A stretch of 64,000 nt of DNA from an uncultured Clostridia bacterium (GCA_947581825.1 CANPVP010000004.1:124001-188000), one strand, 5' to 3'; shown: positions 43,334 through 52,872, numbered from the stretch's first letter. Numbers and translations: made by a program. The notes: generated from the letters alone by a model not told the origin.

Positions 43334-45706
43334 TTATTTTCTTAACTTAGCCTTGCATTTGCTTTCTACAGTACTAATAATTTTGTTGAAAATTTCTGTA
43401 ACTTCTTCTTCCGTTAATGTTTTCTTCGCATCATTAAATGTTAAAGAATATGCTATTGATTTTTCATTTTCTCCTACATTTTCTCCAGTATAAACATCGA
43501 AAACTTCTATATTTGTAAGAAGTGAACCTCCAGATTTTTTTATAACCATTTCAATTTCTTTTGATTCTGTATTTTTGTCTACAACAAAAGCTACATCTTT
43601 TTTGATATTTGGGAATTTTGAAATTTCTTTATATTTCATCTTTCCTACTTTTTTGCTTAATAATTTATCTAGGTTGATTTCCATTACAAAAACTGCATCT
43701 TTAATTTCTTGTGGATGTAATTTTCCTATAATACCAACACTATCACCATTTACATTTATTTCTGCTACTTGTCCTGGATGGAATTCATTTGGAATTTCTT
43801 TTGGAACTATGAAACTATATCTATTTGCATAACCTAAGTAATCTAGTAATTCTTCTACTATTCCTTTAATTATGTAAAAATCAACATTTGCTTCATTTCC
43901 TACACCTAAATAATATTTACCTGTCATAAGAGCAGCTATTTTTTGATTTTCGCCATATTCCCCATTCTTTTTGAAGAATCCCTTTCCTATTTCAAATAAA
44001 GCTATATCTTTATTATAATGTGCTTTATTATATTCATACGTTTTAACTAGTGATGGTATTACACTATATCTTAAAGTATTACGATCTTCTGTAATTGGAT
44101 CTAGTAATTTAATTTCTTCAAAATTATCTGTAGTATATTTGTGAACTTCTTTATCATTAATTAAGATATATGTTAATGTTTCATTTAAACCAAGTTCCAT
44201 CATCTTGTGTCTGATAGATCTTATAGTGTTATCATAATTTGCCATTTTTTCTCCCATTACAGGAAGAGTTCCTTCTATGTTATCAACACCATATATTCTG
44301 CTAACTTCTTCTATTAAATCTTCTTTTATTGATATATCACGTCTTCTGCTTGGTACATTTACTATTGCTTCTGTCTCATTTGCTTCATATGTAAAGCCAA
44401 GTCTTCTAAACACATTTAATATTTCATCTTTTGAAATATTTGAACCTAATACATCATTTATATTTTGATATTTTATTGTAATCTTTTTATCCTCTTCTTT
44501 TATTTCATCATGTTTACATATACCTTTTAATACAGTTCCATTTGCATATTGTTCCAACAACTTACATGCTCTTTCCATTGCCATATATGTACGTTTTGGA
44601 TCTAATCCTTTTTCAAATCTATTGCTTGCTTCACTTCTAACTATTTTCTTTGATGTTTTTCTAACCTTAACTCCATCAAATATGGCTGCTTCAATTATTA
44701 CATTTTTAGTAGTTGCTGTAACTTCTGTATCTAGTCCTCCCATCACTCCTGCTAAACCTACAGATTTTTCTTTATCCGCAATAACAATATCATTCTCATC
44801 TAGTACTCTTTCTATATTATCTAAAGTTGTTAATTTTTCTCCATTCTCTGCCATTCTAACAACTAATGTATCCCCTAAATTATCTGCATCATAGAAATGC
44901 AAAGGTTGCCCAAGCTCTAACATTACATAGTTACTAATATCAACAACATTATTAATAGGTCTTATTCCACATGCCATTAATCTATTTTTAATAAAATCAG
45001 GACTTTCTTTAATTTCAACATTTTCCACTTTTCTTGCTAAAAACAATTTACAATTTTCTGTTTTTATATCAATTTTAAATTGACTATTTACATCTTCTCC
45101 AGATTCTTTGTGTGATAAATCCACATCTTTTACAGGCTTATCATAAATTGCTCCTAATTCATATGCCATTCCTAACATGCTTAATAAATCTCCTCTATTA
45201 GCTGTTAGATCAAAATCTACAATCTCATCATCCCATCCTAAATATTTAATTGGATTTTCTCCTACTACAGCATCTTCCCCTAATTCTGCTATTCCTTCTT
45301 TATCCTCTGGTTTCAAAAATTTATTATCTAATCCAAGTTCTGCTATAGAACACATCATTCCATTTGACTCTTGACCACGAATAGAACCCTTCTTTATTTC
45401 TCCACCAGGAAGCATAGCTCCTGCTAGTGCAACTATTACTTTAATTCCTTTTCTTGCATTTGGTGCTCCACATACTATTTGTAAAACTTCATTTCCAACA
45501 TTTACTTTACACACATGTAAATGATCTGAGTCAGGATGCTCTACACATTCTATTATTTCACCAATAACAAGATTTGTGCAATCAATGAATTTTTGTGCTA
45601 CATCATATTCATTTCCAACTCTTGTCATATCTTCACCTATAGTTTTGATATCTAGGTTTTCATCTAAATCTATATAATCTTTAACAAAATTTCTACTTAA
45701 TATCAT
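43334..45706 (-). CDS. pheT: Phenylalanyl-tRNA synthetase beta subunit
   Basis: Beta subunit of the heterotetrameric enzyme. The N-terminal EMAP/OB tRNA-binding domain (VIGEIIECVEHPDSDHLHVC) is followed by the B3/B4 editing domain (FDLTANRGDLLSMLGMAYE), B5, the catalytic-like domain and the C-terminal FDX-ACB anticodon-binding domain (KFPNIKKDVAFVVDK). 790 aa is full length. It lies 15 bases after pheS under T-box control. Confidence 0.98.
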   Translation of the reverse strand: MILSRNFVKDYIDLDENLDIKTIGEDMTRVGNEYDVAQKFIDCTNLVIGEIIECVEHPDSDHLHVCKVNVGNEVLQIVCGAPNARKGIKVIVALAGAMLPGGEIKKGSIRGQESNGMMCSIAELGLDNKFLKPEDKEGIAELGEDAVVGENPIKYLGWDDEIVDFDLTANRGDLLSMLGMAYELGAIYDKPVKDVDLSHKESGEDVNSQFKIDIKTENCKLFLARKVENVEIKESPDFIKNRLMACGIRPINNVVDISNYVMLELGQPLHFYDADNLGDTLVVRMAENGEKLTTLDNIERVLDENDIVIADKEKSVGLAGVMGGLDTEVTATTKNVIIEAAIFDGVKVRKTSKKIVRSEASNRFEKGLDPKRTYMAMERACKLLEQYANGTVLKGICKHDEIKEEDKKITIKYQNINDVLGSNISKDEILNVFRRLGFTYEANETEAIVNVPSRRRDISIKEDLIEEVSRIYGVDNIEGTLPVMGEKMANYDNTIRSIRHKMMELGLNETLTYILINDKEVHKYTTDNFEEIKLLDPITEDRNTLRYSVIPSLVKTYEYNKAHYNKDIALFEIGKGFFKKNGEYGENQKIAALMTGKYYLGVGNEANVDFYIIKGIVEELLDYLGYANRYSFIVPKEIPNEFHPGQVAEINVNGDSVGIIGKLHPQEIKDAVFVMEINLDKLLSKKVGKMKYKEISKFPNIKKDVAFVVDKNTESKEIEMVIKKSGGSLLTNIEVFDVYTGENVGENEKSIAYSLTFNDAKKTLTEEEVTEIFNKIISTVESKCKAKLRK

Positions 45707-45721
45707 GTTTTAAACCTCCCT

Positions 45722-46771
45722 TTAGTCTATATCTTTTCTATCAAATTGTTTTAAAAATCTTACATCATTTGTGTATAAATATCTCATATCTGGAATTCCA
45801 TATTTAAACATTGCCATTCTATCTATACCAGTTCCAAAAGCGAATCCTCCCCAGACTTCTGGATCATATCCATTCATTCTTAAAACATTTGGATGTACTA
45901 TTCCAGAACCTAAAACTTCTATCCAGCCTGTTTGCTTACATAGATTACATCCTTTTCCTCCACATTTGAAGCATGTACAGTCAACTTCATAAGAAGGTTC
46001 TGTGAAAGGGAAATAACTTGGTCTGAAACGTAATTGTGTATTTTCTCCTAACATTTTTCTCACAAATACTTCTAAAGTTCCTTTTAAGTCCGCAAGAGAA
46101 ACTTTATTTTCTTTTTTATCAATTACTAAGCCTTCTACTTGATTAAATTGATGTGAATGAGTAGCATCGTCTTCTCTTCTATATGTTTTACCAACGCAAA
46201 TCATCTTTATAGGTCTTGTTCCACCATATTTAAGCATAGTTCTTGCTTGAACAGCAGAAGTTTGTGCACGTAAAACATATTCATCATTTATATAGAAAGA
46301 ATCTTGCATATCTCTTGCTGGATGTCCTTTAGGAAGATTTAATCTTTCAAAACAGAATTCATCTGTTTCTAGTTCTGGCCCTTCTATAACTTCATATCCC
46401 ATAGAAATAAATAAATCCTCTATTTCTTCTATTGTTCTGTTTAAGGGATGTTCACTTCCTCTTATTGCTTTTTTACTAGGAAGTGTTACATCTATTTTTT
46501 CTTTTTCTAGTTTTTTATTTAACTCTGCTTGTTTAAAACTATTTTCTTTACTTGAAATAAGTTCTTCTAATGTATCTCTTACTTCATTTACTAAACTTCC
46601 TATTATTGGTCTTTCTTCTGGTGATAAAGCTCCCATACCTCTTAAAACTGATGTAAGCTCTCCTTTTTTTCCTAAATATTTTACACGAACACCATCTAGG
46701 CTTTGTAAATCTTTAGCATCATTTATTTCTTTAGTAGCATTTTCTTTAATTGATAAAATTTGATCTTTCAT
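45722..46771 (-). CDS. pheS: Phenylalanyl-tRNA synthetase alpha subunit
   Basis: Catalytic subunit charging tRNA(Phe). An N-terminal coiled coil precedes the class II core, with motif 2 [27 protein letters not shown] and motif 3 [18 protein letters not shown]. The [17 protein letters not shown] cysteine cluster inserted in the C-terminal half is the usual zinc-type feature of bacterial PheS. 349 aa is normal. The leader carries a T-box riboswitch. Confidence 0.98.
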   Translation of the reverse strand: MKDQILSIKENATKEINDAKDLQSLDGVRVKYLGKKGELTSVLRGMGALSPEERPIIGSLVNEVRDTLEELISSKENSFKQAELNKKLEKEKIDVTLPSKKAIRGSEHPLNRTIEEIEDLFISMGYEVIEGPELETDEFCFERLNLPKGHPARDMQDSFYINDEYVLRAQTSAVQARTMLKYGGTRPIKMICVGKTYRREDDATHSHQFNQVEGLVIDKKENKVSLADLKGTLEVFVRKMLGENTQLRFRPSYFPFTEPSYEVDCTCFKCGGKGCNLCKQTGWIEVLGSGIVHPNVLRMNGYDPEVWGGFAFGTGIDRMAMFKYGIPDMRYLYTNDVRFLKQFDRKDID

Positions 46772-46836
46772 AAAAACTCCTTTCTTTATTTTAATTTATA
46801 TAAAAATTATTATTATTGGCATTATTTAGTCTAGAA

Positions 46837-47011
46837 ACATAAATTATTATTTTTTATTAGCTCCTGCTCATTGCAATCGGTTAGAAATTGTAACATAAAA
46901 GAATTAAGACTCTGTCAAAATCACAATTTGACCCCCCTCAATCCTTTTATTAACAATTTCTACACCTCATTCCATTACGAGACGTCGCTAAATCAAAATA
47001 ATAATTTATGT
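46837..47011. repeat. Large nested palindrome in the pheS leader (family B-like architecture)
   Basis: A perfect 17-base outer repeat (ACATAAATTATTATTTT and complement) surrounds two unpaired asymmetric stretches. An inner stem TAGAAATTGT / ACAATTTCTA then contains GTCAAA / TTTGAC. The TAGAAA/TTTCTA inner border and GACG/GAGC-type flanks recall family B, but the loops differ. No gene lies in 46772-47176; it is filled by this element and family C copy B. Confidence 0.7.
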
Positions 47012-47046
47012 TTTGTAATAATCGTTCCTAAGCCTTATTAGTTAGC

Positions 47047-47176
47047 TTAGTTGGAAAAGAATTAAATTTTGGCAAGGAAAATTTTATTAAAAAGGCAAGG
47101 GCGCATACTCTTTGTATGTAACCGCGTTTTTAATGAAATTTGACGTAGTAAAAATTGTAATTATTTTTCAACTAAA
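47047..47176. repeat. Structured element family C, copy B
   Basis: Outer arms TTAGTTGGAAAAGAATTAAA / AATTATTTTTCAACTAA. The inner hairpin is TTAAAAAGGC...GGGCGCATAC-TCTTT-GTATG...GCGTTTTTAA. It begins at the T-run of the pheS T-box terminator. Confidence 0.78.
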
Positions 47177-47177
47177 A

Positions 47178-47380
47178 AAGTGATTTCATCCTACATAGGA
47201 CGAAATCACTCGTGGTACCACCTAATTTCATTAATTTACAAAAATTAAACTCTAATAGTTTTAACGTAACAACCGCTTTGACCTACTTTTGATTTCTGCC
47301 AAAGGCAAAGAAAGTGAAATTTCTAATATATACGCAATAATGGATTTCAGCTATTTTCCATCTCTCTGTAAATGCAATTT
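47178..47380 (-). promoter_or_regulatory. T-box riboswitch (Phe) of pheST
   Basis: The minus strand holds the T-box core AGGTGGTACCACG. A terminator follows: AGTGATTTCGTCCTA pairs with TAGGATGAAATCACT and leads into a T-run. Upstream is a stem I region beginning ACAGAGAGATGGAA with CTGAAATCCAT. A TTC triplet in AAATTTCACTTTC could be the Phe specifier. Uncharged tRNA(Phe) would favour the antiterminator and turn on pheS-pheT. Confidence 0.92.
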
Positions 47381-47524
47381 ATATATTATACTTTGCTTTC
47401 TTATATGCTTATATATAATTAATGTAAATATTTTACCATAAAATATTTTACATTTCAATATTCCGTAATAATTTATTATAAATTTTTTTCATCTTTCATA
47501 TATCAAAACATTTATAATTTATAT

Positions 47525-47553
47525 TTGATTTTTTATGTTTTTAATGCTATCAT
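47525..47553 (+). promoter_or_regulatory. Sigma-A promoter of the HD-GYP gene
   Basis: TTGATT (47525-47530), 17 bases, TATCAT (47548-47553). Confidence 0.6.
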
Positions 47554-47583
47554 GTTCTCATAAATAATTATTTGGAGGTTACT

Positions 47584-48534
47584 ATGGCAAAAGATGAATT
47601 TGATTTTTATAGCAAAACAAGTATAAAATCTTATAATTTAAATGAATCCATGAGATATCAACTACAAATGCTTGACCAACTAGATGTTTTTACTAGAAAG
47701 CATTGTGAAAATGTTGCAAATATAACTTGTAGATTGTGCGAATATCTTCACTGTAGTAAAGATTTTATTGTATATTGTACAACTTGTGCATATTTACATG
47801 ATTTAGGTAAATTATTTATACCTGCTTCTGTTTTACAATTTCCTGGTAGACTATCAGAAGAACAATTTAAAATAATGAGAACTCACACTACTCTTGGATA
47901 TGAAATGTGTATGAAAGATCCTAAACTTAGAAAATATGCTGCTGGAACTATTTATCATCATGAAGGTCTAGATGGTAGTGGCTATCCTAAAGGATTAACA
48001 AAAAAAGATATTCCAATTGAAGGTCAAATAATCAGAGTAGCAGACGAATACGATGCTATAGTTAGTAAAAGGCAATACAAATCACATATAGATATTTCAG
48101 ATACATTAAAAATTTTAGTTGATGATGCCCTACCTCTTATAGGTCATAGATATGGAAAGATTAATAAAACAGTTTTAAAATCTTTATTTAAAGTTGTTAT
48201 TGATGATGTTGAGTTCGAAATATATCAAGTTGAAAAATATGTTGAATCATTAAAAAAAGATATATCAAGAATGCAAGAAGTTGTTGGTTTTAAAAAACAT
48301 ATGGATAATACTAAATCTCAGAAGAAAAAAGACTATTATTTAGAAGGTATTAAGTTATTAACAAAAAAAGGAGAAACTGCTGAAAATTGTGAAGAAGCTA
48401 TTATCAATTATCAAGATGCATTAGAATTAAAAAAAGAAGCTTTAAAGAAGCTTCATAGTGAAATTAGAAAAATTAAGTTTTTACGATTTACACTATTGTT
48501 TAGAAGGCATAAACTTCCTAAAAAGGAAAGCTAA
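47584..48534 (+). CDS. HD-GYP domain protein
   Basis: Probable cyclic dinucleotide phosphodiesterase or related metal-dependent hydrolase. HD motif CAYLHDLGKLFIP, second His cluster MRTHTTLGYEM, YHHEGLDGSGYPKGL (GYP motif) and IIRVADEYDAIVSKR appear in order over residues ~45-195. After residue ~215 comes a helical coiled-coil tail of ~100 residues, possibly for oligomerisation. No receiver or membrane segment is attached. The start is the ATG behind GGAGG (47584); 316 aa. Whether it degrades c-di-GMP needs biochemical data. It stands alone. Confidence 0.9.
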   Translation: MAKDEFDFYSKTSIKSYNLNESMRYQLQMLDQLDVFTRKHCENVANITCRLCEYLHCSKDFIVYCTTCAYLHDLGKLFIPASVLQFPGRLSEEQFKIMRTHTTLGYEMCMKDPKLRKYAAGTIYHHEGLDGSGYPKGLTKKDIPIEGQIIRVADEYDAIVSKRQYKSHIDISDTLKILVDDALPLIGHRYGKINKTVLKSLFKVVIDDVEFEIYQVEKYVESLKKDISRMQEVVGFKKHMDNTKSQKKKDYYLEGIKLLTKKGETAENCEEAIINYQDALELKKEALKKLHSEIRKIKFLRFTLLFRRHKLPKKES

Positions 48535-48564
48535 AACTTCTGATTACATTTTAAATTAAAATCT

Positions 48565-48587
48565 CGGGCGAGCACTGCTCGCCCCTA
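48565..48587. repeat. REP-like repeat family A (GAGCA core)
   Basis: CGGGCGAGCA-C-TGCTCGCCCCTAC between two converging genes. Confidence 0.75.
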
Positions 48588-48627
48588 CAAAAGTAATAAA
48601 TTTATCTGTTTTATTGAGCTACATTTT

Positions 48628-48981
48628 CTAATCTAAAGCTAATCCAAAACTTACTCCTATTGCATTATTAATTTTATCTATTATTTTCCCATCATCTATA
48701 TGCCCTATTTTTTCCTTTAATCTACTTTTATCTATAGTTCTTATTTGTTCTGTTAAAACAACTGAATCTGCTTTTAAACCATAGCTTTTAGAATCTATTT
48801 CAATATGTGTTGGAAGTTTATTTTTCCCTGTTTGTGAAGTAATAGCTGCTGCTATAACAGTTGGACTATATTTATTTCCTCTATCATTTTGTATAATTAA
48901 AACTGGTCTTACCCCTCCTTGCTCTGAACCAATTACTGGACTCAAATCAGCATAAAACATATCTCCTCTTTTGACTACCAT
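48628..48981 (-). CDS. MazF/EndoA-type endoribonuclease toxin
   Basis: PemK/MazF fold: [44 protein letters not shown] and LPTHIEID, then [13 protein letters not shown] with the catalytic Arg and Thr region. Closest in style to Bacillus EndoA/NdoA, which cuts UACAU in mRNA; cleavage site here not predictable. The ATG at 48981 has GGAG 8 bases upstream; 117 aa. The expected antitoxin gene (about 80-95 codons immediately upstream) is absent: only 106 bases separate it from the next gene. Confidence 0.93.
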   Translation of the reverse strand: MVVKRGDMFYADLSPVIGSEQGGVRPVLIIQNDRGNKYSPTVIAAAITSQTGKNKLPTHIEIDSKSYGLKADSVVLTEQIRTIDKSRLKEKIGHIDDGKIIDKINNAIGVSFGLALD

Positions 48982-49087
48982 ATTATTCACTCCTAATACT
49001 AGAATATTTTATTTTAAATTTTTTAATATATTTAAATTTAGTTCGAGATAAATGTTTCTACTTATTTAATTAATACTACTCAAGCTT

Positions 49088-49783
49088 TTATACGTCTATA
49101 TCATTTGTATTAAAAGCCAATATTTCTCCTTTATTTGTGCTATCTATTTCTATCTCATTATATTCTATGTATATTAATGTGTTTCGGTTAATATCTTTTA
49201 TTTCCATTTTAGTAGGCTTTAAACTTTCTTTATCTATGTAAAGTGTTTTATACATCATATATTTATTACTTTCGTTTTTAGTTTTAGTATTCATAATTAT
49301 TTGCTTATCTGTTTCTTCTACATTTGATTGTTCTGATGCTCTATAATCTTCAATGAAATTATATAAACAAAGTGAATTCTCTGATATGTATTCATATTGT
49401 TCATAAATCTCATTCAAATTAAGTTTTGTATTTTCTATTTTTAAATTTTCACCATTATATATTACAGTTAACCCTTTAATATTACTTGGCTCTATAACCT
49501 CTTGCTTAAATACATTATCTTCATTTGTATATTTCTGATTTAAAATATATTGATTTTTGTTTTTATTACTTTCAATAGTTATTTTGATTTTTGCTTCATA
49601 TGAACTAATATTTAATATATAATTAGTAATTCCCTGAGTTGTTCTATCAATATTATTTCCAGTAAAAAATTTTTTATAAGCAAAAATTATAAAAAAAATC
49701 AAAACTAAAATAATTCCAATAATCAAAACTATCTTTGGTTTACCATATTTCTCTTTTGAATGATATCCTTTATCATTCTTCAT
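49088..49783 (-). CDS. GerS-like / LolA-fold membrane-anchored protein
   Basis: A basic N-terminus is followed by one membrane segment (IVLIIGIILVLIFFIIFAY) and an extracytoplasmic domain of ~190 residues. Strand-rich pieces include ISSYEAKIKITIESNKNKN, FKQEVIEPSNIKGLTVIY, LYIDKESLKPTKMEI and LIYIEYNEIEI. This pattern (small substrate-carrier-like beta domain after a single anchor) resembles LolA-fold proteins such as clostridial GerS, needed for spore cortex changes in germination. There is no lipobox Cys, unlike GerS of C. difficile. The assignment is by pattern memory and moderate. Confidence 0.6.
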   Translation of the reverse strand: MKNDKGYHSKEKYGKPKIVLIIGIILVLIFFIIFAYKKFFTGNNIDRTTQGITNYILNISSYEAKIKITIESNKNKNQYILNQKYTNEDNVFKQEVIEPSNIKGLTVIYNGENLKIENTKLNLNEIYEQYEYISENSLCLYNFIEDYRASEQSNVEETDKQIIMNTKTKNESNKYMMYKTLYIDKESLKPTKMEIKDINRNTLIYIEYNEIEIDSTNKGEILAFNTNDIDV

Positions 49784-49840
49784 AATATAGCCTCCTTAAA
49801 ATTACAATTTTCAAAAAATATATAAAAGCTCTCCCATACT

Positions 49841-49986
49841 CCTAACCTATAATTATATTATTTAAAGCGAGCTTGTGTGGGGACCGACGAGTTAGAAAAT
49901 ATAAAAAAAATGTATCGTCAGATATATTTTTTTGTATAATTTCTACGAAGTTGGGACGAGCTTAAATAATATAATTATATATTAGG
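49841..49986. repeat. Structured element family B, copy 3
   Basis: A perfect 17-base outer repeat (ATAATTATATTATTTAA, 49849-49865, with its complement at 49962-49978) and weaker CCTAA/TTAGG ends enclose the family B core, with inner stem AAAAATGTATCG / CAGATATATTTTT-type arms. Located between the GerS-like gene and dusB. The 49784-50053 gap has nothing else. Confidence 0.85.
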
Positions 49987-50053
49987 ACGGAATTATAAAT
50001 ATAAATATAAATTAAAAGAATAGATTAAATAATCTATTCTCCTAATTTATATT

Positions 50054-51031
50054 CTATATTGATTTAAAATATTCTTTTAAACAACTTTCTAACTCTTGTC
50101 TATCTTCAATTCTATTAATCATATCTCTTGTCTTTGTTGCATCTTTCATATTTTTTATATACCATGAAATATGCTTCCTCATTTCTCTTATTCCTGTATA
50201 TTCTCCTTTTTCTTTTATTTCTAAATCTATGTGTTTTAAAATAATATTTAATTTTTCTTCTTTTGAAATTGGTAATTGATTTTTTTCTCCTGTTTGCAGA
50301 TATTCTATTATATTCTTAAAAAGCCATGGATTTCCTAAAGTACCTCTACCACACATAATTCCATCTACTCCAGTATATTCAAACATTCTATAAGCATCAT
50401 CTTCATTAAATATGTTTCCATTTCCTATAACTGGTATTTTAACACTTTCCTTTACTTTTTTTATTATATCTAAATCCACTTCTCCTGAAAAGAATTCTTC
50501 TCTAGTCCTTCCATGAACAATCACTGCTGAAGCTCCTTTGGTTTCTGCAATTTTAGCAATTTCTGTAGCTACTATATTATCACTATCCCAACCTTTTCTT
50601 ATCTTAACTGTTACTGGTATGTCAACAGATTTAACTACATTTTCAATAATTTCTTCTGCCAATTTTAAATTAGTTAATAATTTACTTCCATCACCATTTT
50701 TTACTACCTTAGGTGCAGGACATCCCATATTTATATCTACTATATCTGCAAAATTGCTTACATATTTAGCTGCTTCACTCATTGTTGTAACATCACTACC
50801 AAATATTTGAACTGCTATTGGTCTTTTCTCCCCTTCAATATTTAATAATTTCTTTGTTTTTTCATCCCCATAATAAATTGCTTTTGCACTTGCCATTTCT
50901 GTATATACAAGTCCTGGTCCGAAGCTTTTACATATTATTCTAAATGGCAGGTCTGTGATACCTGCCATTGGAGCTAATATTATATTATTTTCTAATTCGA
51001 TATTTCCTATTTTTAATTTTTTTAAATACAT
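50054..51031 (-). CDS. dusB: tRNA-dihydrouridine synthase
   Basis: FMN-dependent reduction of uridine in tRNA D-loops. TIM barrel with LAPMAGITDLPFR (FMN site), IAVQIFGSD and the catalytic Cys in NMGCPAPKVVKNGDG. KIRKGWD and VIVHGRTREEFFSGEVD follow, with phosphate-binding PVIGNGNIF and IMCGRGTLGNPW. Helical tRNA-binding tail. The start is probably ATG 51031, 6 bases after GGAG; 325 aa. It follows rodA by 43 bases. Confidence 0.95.
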   Translation of the reverse strand: MYLKKLKIGNIELENNIILAPMAGITDLPFRIICKSFGPGLVYTEMASAKAIYYGDEKTKKLLNIEGEKRPIAVQIFGSDVTTMSEAAKYVSNFADIVDINMGCPAPKVVKNGDGSKLLTNLKLAEEIIENVVKSVDIPVTVKIRKGWDSDNIVATEIAKIAETKGASAVIVHGRTREEFFSGEVDLDIIKKVKESVKIPVIGNGNIFNEDDAYRMFEYTGVDGIMCGRGTLGNPWLFKNIIEYLQTGEKNQLPISKEEKLNIILKHIDLEIKEKGEYTGIREMRKHISWYIKNMKDATKTRDMINRIEDRQELESCLKEYFKSI

Positions 51032-51074
51032 TTTCTTCTCCATTATTTATATCATTATGCACTTTCTTTTATTA

Positions 51075-52184
51075 CTAATCTACGAATATAGTTTTCTTTC
51101 TTCTTCCACTTATATTAAGTAGTAAGCCTATACATATAAAGTTAGTTACTAATGAACTTCCTCCATAACTTACAAACGGAAGCGGAACTCCTGTGATTGG
51201 TAATAGCCCTATTGTCATTCCTATATTTTCTACCATGTGAAAGAAAAATAATCCAACAATTCCAATTGCTATATACGATCCCAAATCATCTTTTGCAGTT
51301 TTTGCTATATAAACTCCTTTTGTCAGTAGCACTACATATAAAATTACTATTACACTGGTTGATATAAAGCCGAGTTCTTCTCCTATAACTGCAAATATAA
51401 AATCGGTTGTTTTAGGATACAAGAAACCTAACTGTGTTTGATTTCCTTTTAGTAGTCCCATTCCAAATAATTGTCCTGCACCAATTGCTAATTTTGATTG
51501 AATTATATTATATCCACTTCCTCTTGGATCTAATTCTGGATTTAAGAATACATCTATTCTTGTTTTAGCATGTTGTGGTAAAACATACATATAAGCTAAT
51601 GGTACAGATATTGTAACTAATAAAATGGCACATACTATATATTTTTTATTTATTCCAGAAACAAATAGCATAAATATCATAGCCATTACATAAGATGCTG
51701 CCGTTCCTATATCTGGTTGTATTGCTATTAAACCTATTGGAATTCCCATAACTATAAAAAATATAAATAGCTTCCAAATCTTGTTTATCTCTTTCCTACC
51801 TTTTTTTTGTAGTTTTACTAATAGAACTGATGATGTCATAATAACGAATACCTTTGCCAACTCACTTGGTTGAAAATTCAAGGATTCAGAAATTTTAAAC
51901 CAGCTCCTTGCACCATTTATCGGCTCAGTAAATAATACCAATACACACAGAATTATAAAAATAGCATAAAAGATAGGTGATACTTTTGCAATTTCTTCAT
52001 AATCTATCCACATTACAATTATCATTATTGGAATACTAATAACTGCCCAAACTATTTGCCTCGTTAGTTCTCCATTTCCATCTTCTCTTGTAGCAGAAAA
52101 TAAAGCAAGCATTCCAATAATTAGTAAAATCATAGCACAGACTAAAATTACCCATTCCATGTTTTTTATTATTTTATTTTTCAT
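51075..52184 (-). CDS. rodA: Rod-shape SEDS peptidoglycan polymerase RodA
   Basis: SEDS-family glycosyltransferase of the elongasome. Ten membrane segments are predicted. Family motifs include GARSWFKI, FQPSELAKVFVIM, ALQPDIGTAA (here IAIQPDIGTAASYV, with the catalytic Asp in a nearby loop), QSKLAIGAGQLFGMGL and LPFVSYGGSSLVTNF. 369 aa is normal. The minD-minE-rodA order is common in Clostridia, and dusB follows. Distinguished from FtsW by context and size; SpoVE/FtsW cannot be fully excluded. Confidence 0.93.
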   Translation of the reverse strand: MKNKIIKNMEWVILVCAMILLIIGMLALFSATREDGNGELTRQIVWAVISIPIMIIVMWIDYEEIAKVSPIFYAIFIILCVLVLFTEPINGARSWFKISESLNFQPSELAKVFVIMTSSVLLVKLQKKGRKEINKIWKLFIFFIVMGIPIGLIAIQPDIGTAASYVMAMIFMLFVSGINKKYIVCAILLVTISVPLAYMYVLPQHAKTRIDVFLNPELDPRGSGYNIIQSKLAIGAGQLFGMGLLKGNQTQLGFLYPKTTDFIFAVIGEELGFISTSVIVILYVVLLTKGVYIAKTAKDDLGSYIAIGIVGLFFFHMVENIGMTIGLLPITGVPLPFVSYGGSSLVTNFICIGLLLNISGRRKKTIFVD

Positions 52185-52217
52185 ACTCTTTCCTTCTTAT
52201 TCTCCTTAAAATGAATT

Positions 52218-52254
52218 AACAAATTCTAAATAGCAAAGATATTTAGAATTTGTT
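52218..52254 (-). terminator. minE terminator-like hairpin
   Basis: A 15-base perfect stem AACAAATTCTAAATA with its complement and a 7-base loop, 61 bases after the minE stop. Its sequence recurs at 11834-11885. Confidence 0.55.
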
Positions 52255-52315
52255 ATACTTCATACAATATTATTACACTGCTGTTCCATCTAAAAGATTC
52301 TTATATAACTTTCCG

Positions 52316-52852
52316 TTATGCATTTTCAGTTTTTACTGTATCTACTACTTTTTCTTCGTCACTACCTTTTTCTAAATTTTCAGCTTCTTCTATTTCCTCT
52401 TCAACTATTTCTTCTGTTATTACGTTTTCTTCATTTTCCTTTACTGTGTCTGTATTATCTTCTTTATCGCTTTCTTTTTGTATTTCTGCACAATCATTAT
52501 TTTCTTTTTTCTCTACGCTATCTTCTTTTTGAAATACTTTTGCTTTTTTTCTAGCTTCATCCTTTATTGTCATAATTGGAATATTGGCATATAAAGCTGG
52601 AGCACCTGTTGTACCATCATCATTTTGTTTATTTGTAAGCCTTACATCCATTGCTTCCTCATCAATGTCAATATATTTTTTAATTACTTCTATTATTTCT
52701 TGTTTCATTAAATCTAGGAAATCAGCTGATACGTTTGCTCTATCCTGCATCAAAACCAAATGTAATCTTTCTTTTGCTGCATCCTTAGAGCGAGTTGTAT
52801 CTTTTTCTGTTTTTCCAAGCTTTTTAAAAAAATTTACTATGCTTTCAAACAT
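52316..52852 (-). CDS. minE: Cell division topological factor MinE with acidic C-terminal extension
   Basis: MinE drives MinD off the membrane. The N-terminus is an amphipathic membrane helix (MFESIVNFFKKLGK). The MinD-contact region is AAKERLHLVLMQDRANVSADF, and the dimerisation part is LMKQEIIEVIKKYIDIDEEA. The MinE domain ends near residue 100; ordinary MinE is about 85-95 aa. Here ~75 extra residues follow, overwhelmingly Glu/Asp (EENVITEEIVEEEIEEAENL), probably disordered. It follows minD by 20 bases. Confidence 0.92.
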   Translation of the reverse strand: MFESIVNFFKKLGKTEKDTTRSKDAAKERLHLVLMQDRANVSADFLDLMKQEIIEVIKKYIDIDEEAMDVRLTNKQNDDGTTGAPALYANIPIMTIKDEARKKAKVFQKEDSVEKKENNDCAEIQKESDKEDNTDTVKENEENVITEEIVEEEIEEAENLEKGSDEEKVVDTVKTENA

Positions 52853-52872
52853 TTAAATACAACCTCCATCTT

